Assembly: GCA_002449305.1 (NCBI GenBank)
Contig: DKDI01000004.1
Span: 364-64,363 of the forward strand
Length of the DNA: 64,000 nt
Direction: 5' to 3'
DNA from: Treponema sp. UBA6852
GTDB taxonomy: Bacteria > Spirochaetota > Spirochaetia > Treponematales > Treponemataceae
How positions within the stretch are numbered: the first letter of the stretch is position 1; each line of letters begins with the position of its first letter. A program made the translations under genes and the position numbers. Shown one piece after another: positions 1 to 8,308 of this stretch. Below the pieces are notes generated by a model, which did not search any database, was not told where the DNA came from, and was given only the letters and a program-made list of their open reading frames with translations.

Positions 1-334
1 AATTTTGTATTTGTCTTAAACTATCTTTACTTTGATTCAGACTTGCGTATCTACAACAGTAGAAATTTTGTATTTGTCTTAAACATCTTTTAAGACAAAT
101 GTAAAGGCATAGATCTACAACAGTAGAAATTTTGTATTTGTCTTAAACTTAGCATGAATAAATTTTCTCGTAACATCTACAACAGTAGAAATTTTGTATT
201 TGTCTTAAACAAGAGAATGCTGAAATAAGGCATTCAATCTACAACAGTAGAAATTTTGTATTTGTCTTAAACAATCTTGTTGGGTTGGGTAAAGAATAAT
301 CTACAACAGTAGAAATTTTGTATTTGTCTTAAAC
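1..334 (-). CRISPR. Type V-A CRISPR array, leader end (cut by left edge)
   Basis: Five complete identical 36-bp repeats lie at 49-84, 113-148, 175-210, 237-272 and 299-334. The last 21 bp of a sixth are at 1-21, so the array continues beyond the window. Spacers are 22-48 (27 bp), 85-112 (28), 149-174 (26), 211-236 (26) and 273-298 (26). Read on the minus strand, the repeat begins GTTTAAGACAAAT and ends with the Cas12a processing stem-loop CTACTGTTGTAG followed by AT, as in known V-A repeats. The leader and cas operon lie to the right, so transcription runs leftward and the spacer at 273-298 should be the newest. Confidence 0.98.
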
Positions 335-451
335 CCTAACTTTTGTACAACAGTACAGTTTTTTGCGGTATTTTGCATTTGTTACATCAAAATAAGCATA
401 TTTAAGAGTTTTCATGCTAAAAATCTCCAGTAAGACCTTGGGTTTGCAATT
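335..451 (-). promoter_or_regulatory. CRISPR leader with a degenerate, split repeat
   Basis: This AT-rich stretch separates cas2 from the first repeat. It holds two pieces of the repeat in the same orientation: TACAACAGTA at 346-355, and ATTTTGCATTTGTT at 370-383, which matches the distal part of the repeat with one or two changes. They are 11 bp further apart than in a true repeat. The stem bases are changed on both sides (GTAC-AACA-GTAC at 345-356 instead of CTAC-AACA-GTAG), so the hairpin is kept. Whether it is processed is inference. Confidence 0.6.
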
Positions 452-727
452 TTATGCAATCACGAAAAAGTCTGCCTTTTCATTTTTGGCATATCCGTAA
501 CACATTTTTTTACATGTAGCTGACATATCAAATATTATCACAGAATCTTCTTCTGTGAAAGCCTTCATATACACATTTTGAATTTCATTTTCAATATTTT
601 TTAAGACTGTTTCGCTGTTGTTTATTTCAAAAACAGAATACTGCAATCTAAATCCAAATTTTGAAAGATATTTAGAAAACTTTGTCCGGACTTTGTCATT
701 GCTTATGTCATAACTGATTAGAAGCAT
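452..727 (-). CDS. cas2: CRISPR-associated endoribonuclease-fold protein Cas2
   Basis: A 91-residue protein with the Cas2 ferredoxin-like start (LLISYDISNDKVRTKFSK), in which the conserved Asp after the first strand is present, and the typical central segment with F-R-L-Q-YSVFE. Family size is usual (about 90-100 residues). Cas2 dimers bridge two Cas1 dimers in the spacer-integration complex. It is the last gene of the cas operon, starting 18 bp after the cas1 stop, and lies next to the leader. It has nothing unusual; identification is firm from sequence and context. Confidence 0.95.
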   Translation of the reverse strand: MLLISYDISNDKVRTKFSKYLSKFGFRLQYSVFEINNSETVLKNIENEIQNVYMKAFTEEDSVIIFDMSATCKKMCYGYAKNEKADFFVIA

Positions 728-745
728 ATCTTCTCCTGTGTTTTT

Positions 746-1720
746 TTAGATTGAATCTTCCATATCAAAAAATGGAAAATCTTCTGTATTTTTGTTTCGC
801 ATAAAGGCGCGGTAATAACTTTGTAGATAAATAAAAATTTCATTTTTGTATTCAATAATTGCATCCAGAATCAAACCAACATATTTTTTTGAATTCTTCC
901 AGGGAAGAATATATTGATTTTGATTTTTCCAAAAATCCTTTTCAGAAACCTGACCGAGGTTCATTGCCTTTAAAATAGCTTGATCGACAATTGGGCGAAA
1001 CGGCTCTTCCAAATCACAAACAAGTGACTTTCGATGAAAAAATTGAGTATGCAAAATTCCGACATAAACATCAAATCCGTACATTTCCAAAAGCGCATTA
1101 ACAATATTGAATAAAATTGTGTAACCGATGTCCATAAGAGTATTTGTAATATCATGCTTTACACGAGGACGGCGAGCTGTCCAATTGTAACTTTTAAAAA
1201 GTGACTGAAAATATAACTTTGCACCTATCCCTTCAATTCCCATTATTTCCTGAACAGACAAATTTGGCTTTAAGACATCTTTTTCAAACTGCTTTAATTT
1301 TTGAATCACCTCTTTTTCATCGTTAGTTTTGTTCCGCTTCTTTTTAAGAATTGCATTCTGGTTGTGGATTTTATTTGAGATTACATGAGCGGCAATGTCG
1401 GTTCTGTTGTATTCATATTGCTTCCTGCGCAAAAGCACATTTCCTTCAGCCTTTGACGGAATAATTTTTGTAATGCGAAGATTTGGTGACATAAGAACAA
1501 TGTTAAATCCGAATTTGTTTGCTCTGTCCAAAAGCCCTGTTGTAATGCAGTAGTCGCCGCAAATAAACAACATAAAAAGCCTGTAGCAGGTTGATTGATG
1601 TTTTGTTTTTCCGTTTTCATCGGTGATTAAAAGGTTATCATTTTTAAAACTGATTTTCTCACCGTTATTTGTAAACACAAAAGCCATTTGCTTATATTCA
1701 AAATCACGTGTACTCATCAT
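746..1720 (-). CDS. cas1: CRISPR integrase Cas1
   Basis: A 324-residue Cas1 of the subtype V-A kind. The catalytic metal-binding residues are visible: Glu163 in GIEGIGAKLYF, His224 in GILHTQFFHRKS, and the Asp236/Glu239 segment CDLEEPFRP. Cas1 cuts and joins prespacers at the leader-repeat junction, with Cas2 as scaffold. Two adjacent ATG codons compete as starts (1720 or 1717), both behind an AAGGAAG ribosome site. It follows cas4 by 12 bp and precedes cas2 by 18 bp, so all are one transcript. Confidence 0.96.
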   Translation of the reverse strand: MMSTRDFEYKQMAFVFTNNGEKISFKNDNLLITDENGKTKHQSTCYRLFMLFICGDYCITTGLLDRANKFGFNIVLMSPNLRITKIIPSKAEGNVLLRRKQYEYNRTDIAAHVISNKIHNQNAILKKKRNKTNDEKEVIQKLKQFEKDVLKPNLSVQEIMGIEGIGAKLYFQSLFKSYNWTARRPRVKHDITNTLMDIGYTILFNIVNALLEMYGFDVYVGILHTQFFHRKSLVCDLEEPFRPIVDQAILKAMNLGQVSEKDFWKNQNQYILPWKNSKKYVGLILDAIIEYKNEIFIYLQSYYRAFMRNKNTEDFPFFDMEDSI

Positions 1721-1732
1721 TTTTACTTCCTT

Positions 1733-2314
1733 CTAATTTCCGCCGCGGTATGCTTTTGGCGCCAGTTGTCTGTCGCAGAAATCGTTATAAATGCAACGGC
1801 GGCATTTGTCTGGATTTTTTGGTTCGTAAGAATCAACATTAAAAAAATGCATTTCTTGATTTGTCAGCTTGAATTTTTCAAGCATTTCAAGATTTTCTTC
1901 CGGAAGCTTTTGCGGATAAACTTTATTGTCATCGATAGAATAAAAACGGATTGACTTCACATTGTAGCCCATTTCTCTAAGACAAAGGCACTGCGCATAA
2001 AGCTGAAAAACATAACCGTCATAAATTGTTTCAATATGCTTTTTCCGTTCTGTGAGCAGTCCTTTCTCATTGTCAAAAATATCAATTTTTCCGCAAAGCT
2101 TGTATTCATCAGAATAAACGTCAATTCCCTGCAAAACATTTTTGTGCGTTGAATAACGCTTTTCATCAATTGCAGAATGAGCTGCTTTTCCGTCCAACTG
2201 GGCATTATCATAATAAAGCCGCTCTGCCAAATCGCCGTAAAGTTGATGATAATAAATCGAAAGCGGACAAAAAATAAAATCGTTCAGATATGTGATTTTC
2301 AGGTAAAGTTCCAT
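1733..2314 (-). CDS. cas4: CRISPR-associated Cas4 exonuclease (Fe-S, RecB-like)
   Basis: A 193-residue Cas4. The four cluster cysteines are Cys16 (FCP) and Cys171, Cys174 and Cys180 (CRRCIYNDFC). The RecB-type PD-(D/E)XK nuclease residues are His46 (AHSAID), Asp78 (GKIDIFD), Glu89 and Lys91 (TERKK), and the QLYAQ motif near residue 106. Cas4 trims prespacers and sets PAM and orientation for Cas1-Cas2. It starts 6 bp after the rhuM stop and ends 12 bp before cas1, so it is translated from the same operon. Confidence 0.95.
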   Translation of the reverse strand: MELYLKITYLNDFIFCPLSIYYHQLYGDLAERLYYDNAQLDGKAAHSAIDEKRYSTHKNVLQGIDVYSDEYKLCGKIDIFDNEKGLLTERKKHIETIYDGYVFQLYAQCLCLREMGYNVKSIRFYSIDDNKVYPQKLPEENLEMLEKFKLTNQEMHFFNVDSYEPKNPDKCRRCIYNDFCDRQLAPKAYRGGN

Positions 2315-2320
2315 AGAAAT

Positions 2321-3352
2321 TTATTTTAGCTTCTTTGTTTCTTCCAAAAATAAATCAAAATCACTTTTATAGATTTTATCTTGAATCACACGATATTTTT
2401 CCCATTCGGTTTCAGCAAACGATTTGGCAATCTCCGCTGTTACATGACCATTGTCCTGCAAAATTTCGTATTCATTGAAGTCAAGAAATTTATTTAGGCG
2501 AACAGACCAGTCATTCATTGTCATTGGAATATTCCGCTTCGCTTGCAGTTCCGCATAATCCAAATACATAGTTACAATGCGTTCCAATTGTTCAAGTTCA
2601 TTCTTATTAAGATAATTCTTCGCAATGCTCACATCAGTTTTTTCAATTTTGCCATCTGGTGCTTTTCTCCAGTCTGTCAGTCCCATGTTTGGTTTTTCAG
2701 AATTTGCACGCTCCATAATAAGTTCTGCAGCAGTATGTTTGTGTATTGCCCAATGCAGTTTATTCTGTACATTTGCAAAAAAATCCTTTGTGGTTTTGGA
2801 AGTTTTATCGTAATCAAGGCTTGTTGCGTATATGTCAGTAATTTTTTGATAGAACTTACGTTCGGATATTCTGATTTCACGAATTTCTGACAGCAACTCT
2901 TCAAAATATTTTTTTGTAAGAATCGAGCCGTCATTTTTCATCCTTTCGGAATCCATTACCCAGCCTTTTATCGTATAATCTTTGGCAATCGCATTGACCC
3001 ACTTGCGGAATTGAATGGCACGGTCAGAATTAACTTTAAAACCAACTGCAATTATCATTTGAAGATTGTAATGCTTTGTGTTGTATGCTTTACCGTCAGT
3101 GGCAGTTATCCTAAAATTTCGGATAACTGAATCTTCAGAAAGCTCTGAATCCTCGAAAATTTTCAAAATATGATAGTTAATTGTGCGGACATCAACTTCA
3201 TATAAAGTCGCAAGCATTTTTTGGGTAATCCAGATGTTTTCATCTTCGTAGCGAACTTCCACAGTATTTTTGTCATCGCCGGTCGCTGCAATGAATGTAA
3301 GATATTCAGCGGCGGAACTTCTAATTGTAATTCGTTTATTTTTTTGCTGCAT
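2321..3352 (-). CDS. RhuM-family protein embedded in the Cas12a operon
   Basis: A 343-residue full-length member of the RhuM (virulence protein RhuM, PF13310) family. The N-terminal part (about residues 30-130) carries the family segments IWITQKMLATLYEVDVRTIN and MIIAVGFKVNSDRAIQFRKW. The middle has IREIRISERKFYQKITDIYATS, and the C-terminal half is helical and charged. It has no signal peptide or membrane segment. The biochemical role of RhuM proteins is not established; they recur in defence loci, often beside type I R-M genes. Here it lies 14 bp after cas12a and 6 bp before cas4, so it is co-transcribed. It resembles the RhuM protein at 21935-22942 along its length. Confidence 0.85.
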   Translation of the reverse strand: MQQKNKRITIRSSAAEYLTFIAATGDDKNTVEVRYEDENIWITQKMLATLYEVDVRTINYHILKIFEDSELSEDSVIRNFRITATDGKAYNTKHYNLQMIIAVGFKVNSDRAIQFRKWVNAIAKDYTIKGWVMDSERMKNDGSILTKKYFEELLSEIREIRISERKFYQKITDIYATSLDYDKTSKTTKDFFANVQNKLHWAIHKHTAAELIMERANSEKPNMGLTDWRKAPDGKIEKTDVSIAKNYLNKNELEQLERIVTMYLDYAELQAKRNIPMTMNDWSVRLNKFLDFNEYEILQDNGHVTAEIAKSFAETEWEKYRVIQDKIYKSDFDLFLEETKKLK

Positions 3353-3366
3353 AGTTTCTTATATCC

Positions 3367-6300
3367 TTATTTCAGATATTCTTTTTTCTGGACAAACTTG
3401 AACCAGTCGGCATTGGAAATATTTTCTATGTAACCTTTTGGGTTCAAGTTAAAATTGTTCTGTAAAAGATACAAGCCTTTTAATGCAATGTGATAAGCTC
3501 CGTTTGCATCGGCATCGACTGGGAATTTTGAAATCCATTTTCCGCCGGAATCTTTTCCTTTTGCAATTTCATTACGGCTGTCAAAAAATGTTCCGTCCGC
3601 AGCTTTCACTGGAGAAATCAAATAATCTTCTTCTGTATTTGGAACTGAATTTCGCATTTGAAGAGTTGTTGTAAAGGAACGCAAAAGTTCATCAAAAAAT
3701 TTTGCATTGGATTTTTCAGCGGAAATATTTTCTATTAAATCAATAAGATTTTCTTTGTTTTTCCAATTTATGCCAGATTGTGCAAACTGCCCGTCAAAAG
3801 CTTTTTCCAGATTTTCAGTAGGATTTACAGAGAATGTTTTGTTTTCTTTTCTGCTGTAAACTATTCGCTCACCGTGAGTATAAATTTCCCAGTTTTTCTT
3901 AAAGTCTGCATTGTCACCCAATTTTGAATAATTCACACTGAATACAAAACAGTTTTCTTTTGAGTCGTAACGAATCGAATCAAACTTGCTGAAAACTTCT
4001 TTTTTCTTTTCAACATTTGTCAGACCTTTCGTATTAAACAGATTTGCAAAACCGGTTTTTGGATCGATTTTTGAAGTATAGCTTGCCGGAATATAGAAAA
4101 TCCAGCCGCATTGTTTTCCGACATCACTGATATTTGCAGATTTATCCGTCAATTGATAAGCGTTCAAAATTCCGCCTGGTTCTGTTGCAGGTCTGTCTTT
4201 GAATGCAAAATAATTCAGCTTTTCAATCAGCATATTTTCAAACTTCTGATAAACCTGACGTTCAACTGCAAAACGGCCGCGCTTAAAACCAAAGTTCAAA
4301 TCTTCCATCACAACAATTGCGTTTTGCTCAACCATAAGCTTTGCAATTTCATGAACAATATTAGAAAGATAACCTTCCTTCAGTTCCTTAATATTTCCGA
4401 TTGTCTGCCAATTTTTACGCGCTTTGTTCCGGTCGCCTTCTTTTTGAACAAGTTTTTCCTGATAATTTACAGAAACTGGATTTTCTTTGTCTCCTCGAAT
4501 TTGTTCAACAATGTTCAAAGTTTTTTGCAGTTCAATTTCCCCATTTTGATTTATAAGTGAAAGATAAATCAGATGACGCTCGCCACGGTCAAGACCAATA
4601 ATTTTTACATCAGGATTGTTGCGAAGATATTCCAAAACTCTTTCATTAAATTTTTTGCCGGTAATTTCTGGGGCTTTAAAATTCATTGTAATCGGGCAAT
4701 GAAAAAGATATGTGTTCTGCAAGAAATGCTTATCTTTTGTGATTTCGAACCTAGCCTTTTTAAACACAACTTTTCCAGAATCTAAAAGCGATTTTGCTTC
4801 ATTGGAAAGTTTAAAACCTTTTTTCTGTTTTGCAGGATTTTTGAATTTATAAATTTCCTGATAGGTTTCATCGCGGATTGTTTCTCCGTCAGTTGTAGTT
4901 CGGTTTACAAGAATTGAATCTTTTTCATGCTTTATAACTTTAAGATTTTCACTTGCAGGGCGATAAAAAAGTTCCGCATCGCCGTTTAGTTTTAGGCAGA
5001 TGTCCTTGAGATTTTCAGGACTAAAAAGATTTTCCCAATAAAGCGTATGAAGATTTTTTTTGCCGTCCGCTTTTTCTGCAAAATCTTTATTGTAAATTTG
5101 GAAAAGATAAAGTTTCCCGGAATCAATAAGCGAATCGATGTAGTTTTCAGAAATATTTTGGAAAGTGATTTTATATCCTTGAAGCTCAACTTCCTTATAA
5201 AATCCACTCATGTCCTCATAACTTTCTGTTGGAGAAAATTTGAAATTAAAATTTTTCCAATCTTCATGCTGATTAATTGCATATTTGAACCAGTCAATCA
5301 GTTTGTGCATAAAAGATTTATCGAAAGACTCTCCCTTTTTATGTTTTCCCTGCTCATATCCTAAAAGCAAATCTTTTGGAGGCAAAAAAGTTTCCTGTCC
5401 TTTTGTAGAAAAGAAAACTTTTGGAAGCATTTTATTTGGTCCGGGCAAAAGTTTATAAATCATTTTTTCATAATGAGATTCTTGTTGATTTTTACAGATT
5501 GAATCATTCGAAAATTTGGGTTTATCTTCTGGATTAAAAATTCCAAGAAAATATTTTCCGTTCTTACGAAGAATTATCGCATCATTAGAGGATTCTTTAT
5601 TTAAATCCCAACCATTCGCCAACGTAGGACATTCAAAATTCAGCTTAATCTTCTTTACTTCACCCGGCTTTTTTGTAACAAAGTTTCGGACTTTATTATA
5701 AAGCGAAATAATTTCAGAAAGAGGAATTAAAATCTCATCAAGTTTTGAATAAAATGCAGAATCTTTTTGCTCTTCGCCGCGATAATCTACAAGTTTTAAA
5801 TGATGAAAAAGGCACTGAACTTCATCCAAAAAATTTTTTATTGGAGTTGCAGCTTCTTTTTCTGCCTGAAGATTTTCAATATTCTCAAAATCAATTTTTT
5901 CATAAGTAATTTTTATTTTTTCAACAATATCAACCGGTTCTTTTTCCTTTGTTTTCTCATTTGCACGAAGCTCGGAGAGTGAAAAATATGACTTTACTGT
6001 TTTATCAGCCGGAACTCCGTTTTCGTTTGCCCAGCGTTCATAAGCCTTTTGCAAATCCGCTAATGAATAATCTTTTTTGGAAATTTCTTTGTGAAGATTT
6101 TCAACCTGTTTTTCTGTGAGTTCCTTTTTTGAATTATCCTTTTCAAGCAGAAAAAGCCCGTCATTCAAAATTGACCAGTTTCCAAAAATCGCAAGTGAAA
6201 ATGCTGTAAGTTCTTTTGCCGGAACAAAAATTTCAGACAAGTCATAATCAGGAGCAGAAAAAGTTCTTTCTATTAATTTATAAGCTTTGTCAAAATATTC

Positions 6301-7290
6301 TTCTTTAAGCTGCTTTATACTTTTATAAACTTCCTCGCTTTTTTCAAATCCAATAGGAATAAATGAAGCCGTTTTTTTATCGCTTAAAATTTGCTTGTAA
6401 AGAACAGTCATTTTCTTTTTGAGTTTAGATTTTTCCTCTGGCGGAAGCTGCTGGCTTGCAAGATTGATTTTTTCATTCAAACCTTGAATTTTTTGCTTTC
6501 CATTTTCATCAGAAATTCCTCCGATTACAGTATTATAAAAATCGATTCCGCTTTGGCAAAGAACTGCATTAAATTTTTCTGGATTGAAGATTTCTGATAA
6601 CTTTTTTCCATTAAGGAATGCTTTCAAAGATTCTTCTGTATCTGAAATAATTTCTGGAAAATTCTTTTGAAGATATTCAAATACTTTTACATTCGCATGA
6701 AATTTCGGGAAGTTTTCATTTACGATTCTGTTACTGATTGCAGTCGCTTTTGCTTCATCGCTGTAAAGATTTTCACGGTTCTGATGAAAACCAGAAAAAT
6801 AGGTTGAGAATCCTTTAAAAACTTTGAGTGCTTCATTTTTATCTGTAATTGTTCCGCTTTCATCATTTTTTATAATCGATGGAAGCAAATCTGAAAGAAG
6901 CTCTTTTTTGAACAACTTAGAAAAACGCTCATCATCTTTAAACTTTTTGACAATCGCTTTCCGCATTGCAGCCTGAATACTTTGCAAATCTTTCTTTTGC
7001 TTCTCCTTTTTTATTTTATCTTTTTCCAATTGACATAAATCAAACACATCATAAAGATTTTTCCAACCTAGTTTTGTATTAGAAAGGACATCTTCGATAA
7101 AAGAACGGTGAAAGTCATCAATAAGATTTTTTACTTCAGAATATGCCTTTGCACGGTTAAAATCTGCTTCAAGCATATTTGCCTTCTGCAAATTTTCTTC
7201 AGTTTTTCCAACCGGAATCAATCTGTTTCTTAATGTTATTGATCTTGAATATCCATTCTTTTGACCGCAAAACTGTTCAACTGTTTTCAT
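3367..7290 (-). CDS. cas12a: Type V-A CRISPR effector nuclease Cas12a (Cpf1)
   Basis: A 1307-residue Cas12a that appears intact. RuvC-I is IIGLDRGERHL with catalytic Asp901, RuvC-II is VVMEDLNFGFKRGR with Glu996, and RuvC-III is DADANGAYH with Asp1261. The Nuc-domain arginine is Arg1213 in LQMRNS. The WED region has a VIKHEKD segment at the place of the histidine used for pre-crRNA processing, and FHCPITMNFK before RuvC-I. Cas12a processes its own crRNA and makes staggered cuts at T-rich PAM sites. The start follows AGGAGA by 7 bp. It heads the operon, behind a promoter at 7323-7354. The segment before RuvC-I (YQEIYKF) resembles the Acidaminococcus type more than the Francisella type. Confidence 0.98.
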   Translation of the reverse strand: MKTVEQFCGQKNGYSRSITLRNRLIPVGKTEENLQKANMLEADFNRAKAYSEVKNLIDDFHRSFIEDVLSNTKLGWKNLYDVFDLCQLEKDKIKKEKQKKDLQSIQAAMRKAIVKKFKDDERFSKLFKKELLSDLLPSIIKNDESGTITDKNEALKVFKGFSTYFSGFHQNRENLYSDEAKATAISNRIVNENFPKFHANVKVFEYLQKNFPEIISDTEESLKAFLNGKKLSEIFNPEKFNAVLCQSGIDFYNTVIGGISDENGKQKIQGLNEKINLASQQLPPEEKSKLKKKMTVLYKQILSDKKTASFIPIGFEKSEEVYKSIKQLKEEYFDKAYKLIERTFSAPDYDLSEIFVPAKELTAFSLAIFGNWSILNDGLFLLEKDNSKKELTEKQVENLHKEISKKDYSLADLQKAYERWANENGVPADKTVKSYFSLSELRANEKTKEKEPVDIVEKIKITYEKIDFENIENLQAEKEAATPIKNFLDEVQCLFHHLKLVDYRGEEQKDSAFYSKLDEILIPLSEIISLYNKVRNFVTKKPGEVKKIKLNFECPTLANGWDLNKESSNDAIILRKNGKYFLGIFNPEDKPKFSNDSICKNQQESHYEKMIYKLLPGPNKMLPKVFFSTKGQETFLPPKDLLLGYEQGKHKKGESFDKSFMHKLIDWFKYAINQHEDWKNFNFKFSPTESYEDMSGFYKEVELQGYKITFQNISENYIDSLIDSGKLYLFQIYNKDFAEKADGKKNLHTLYWENLFSPENLKDICLKLNGDAELFYRPASENLKVIKHEKDSILVNRTTTDGETIRDETYQEIYKFKNPAKQKKGFKLSNEAKSLLDSGKVVFKKARFEITKDKHFLQNTYLFHCPITMNFKAPEITGKKFNERVLEYLRNNPDVKIIGLDRGERHLIYLSLINQNGEIELQKTLNIVEQIRGDKENPVSVNYQEKLVQKEGDRNKARKNWQTIGNIKELKEGYLSNIVHEIAKLMVEQNAIVVMEDLNFGFKRGRFAVERQVYQKFENMLIEKLNYFAFKDRPATEPGGILNAYQLTDKSANISDVGKQCGWIFYIPASYTSKIDPKTGFANLFNTKGLTNVEKKKEVFSKFDSIRYDSKENCFVFSVNYSKLGDNADFKKNWEIYTHGERIVYSRKENKTFSVNPTENLEKAFDGQFAQSGINWKNKENLIDLIENISAEKSNAKFFDELLRSFTTTLQMRNSVPNTEEDYLISPVKAADGTFFDSRNEIAKGKDSGGKWISKFPVDADANGAYHIALKGLYLLQNNFNLNPKGYIENISNADWFKFVQKKEYLK

Positions 7291-7322
7291 AAATACTTCT
7301 CCTGAAATAAAAAAACTATTTT

Positions 7323-7354
7323 ATTATAAACCATAAAAACGACATACAATGTCG
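7323..7354 (-). promoter_or_regulatory. cas12a promoter with palindromic CGACAT-N3-ATGTCG element
   Basis: On the minus strand a TATAAT box (7323-7328) lies 33 bp before the cas12a ATG. Exactly 11 bp upstream of it is a perfect palindrome, CGACATTGTATGTCG (7340-7354), in place of a good -35 box. The same element at the same spacing occurs at 14249-14280 and 31760-31791. It is probably an operator or activator site; the regulator is unknown. Confidence 0.7.
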
Positions 7355-7397
7355 CAATGAAAATATATTTCGTTATATATAATTTCTTATTACCGTT

Positions 7398-8288
7398 TCA
7401 GTTCAACAAGTCAACAGTTATGCTTTGGTCAGAGATAAAAGTTTTTTTCGGTTCAAGAATTTCGAGTCCAGGTTTATGTTCCCACAGATGATCTGTACTG
7501 TCGGCATCAGGAAGTCCGAACCAAGGTTCTATGCAGACAAACTCAGGAGCGCCTGGGTTCTGCCAAATCATCACGTAAGGATAGTCTTTTGTGTTCACAC
7601 GAATCAGTTCGCCGGTCCGAGTATTCCTAAGTCCAGCCCAGTCTGATTTTATATCCGTAAAAAGATGTCCATTCCCAAAGCCAGATATGCCAACTGGAAT
7701 TATCCCCGGATTTTTTTCACTATAAAGTTTTTTAACCGGACAATCGCCTTTTGAAGTAGAAGCAAGAAAACCATTTTTATAGCAGGCAACCTGCACAAGA
7801 GGCTCTTTTTTTTCAAACTCAATTTGAAAGTCGTTCACGTTGTCAATCACAAATGCGCTGTGGCTTCCGAGACTGAATTTAAACGGAACTGAATCTGTGT
7901 TCGTAACAGTTGACCTAAAAACAACGCCGTCATTTTTCAGTTTGTATTCAACGCGAAGAATAAACTTGTACGGAAAAAGTTTCAGCGTGTATTCATTTTC
8001 GGAAAGTTCAAAAACCGCAGAATCTTCTGTGTGCGAAATCAATTTATGGTCAAGGTCTCTTGCAAATCCGTTGCTTTTCAGCGGAAATGATTTTCCGTCA
8101 ATAAGAACAAATGCATCTTTTATCTTTCCGCAGTGAGGAAAAAGAATCGGCGCATGAAATTTCCAAACGGAAGAATCTCCGCGCCAAATAATATCATGCC
8201 CAGTTTCACGGCGGATAAATCTATTGATTTCGGCTCCGCAAGTATTCACATCAAGTTCAAATCTTTCATTTTTCAATGTTACAATCAT
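7398..8288 (-). CDS. Aldose 1-epimerase (galactose mutarotase) family protein
   Basis: A 296-residue protein of the aldose-epimerase superfamily. Supporting segments are the early WRGDSSVWKFHAPILFPHCG stretch, the FSLGSHSAFVI motif that carries a conserved His, and the C-terminal FVCIEPWFGLPD with the catalytic-type Glu. The fold interconverts sugar anomers. The chosen start (8288) follows GGAGAG by 7 bp. A longer reading to 8510 would run through the upstream permease gene and is unlikely. It starts 20 bp after the permease stop and so ends the nucleoside-uptake operon, perhaps acting on ribose released from nucleosides, although that is inference. The exact substrate cannot be told. Confidence 0.8.
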   Translation of the reverse strand: MIVTLKNERFELDVNTCGAEINRFIRRETGHDIIWRGDSSVWKFHAPILFPHCGKIKDAFVLIDGKSFPLKSNGFARDLDHKLISHTEDSAVFELSENEYTLKLFPYKFILRVEYKLKNDGVVFRSTVTNTDSVPFKFSLGSHSAFVIDNVNDFQIEFEKKEPLVQVACYKNGFLASTSKGDCPVKKLYSEKNPGIIPVGISGFGNGHLFTDIKSDWAGLRNTRTGELIRVNTKDYPYVMIWQNPGAPEFVCIEPWFGLPDADSTDHLWEHKPGLEILEPKKTFISDQSITVDLLN

Positions 8289-8308
8289 TTCAATTCTCTC
8301 CATCATCT

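Noticed and set aside
7291..7397. A degenerate CRISPR repeat (creR-like) in the cas12a promoter
   Set aside because: The only hairpin there is the CGACAT palindrome, which does not resemble the repeat stem CTACTGTTGTAG.
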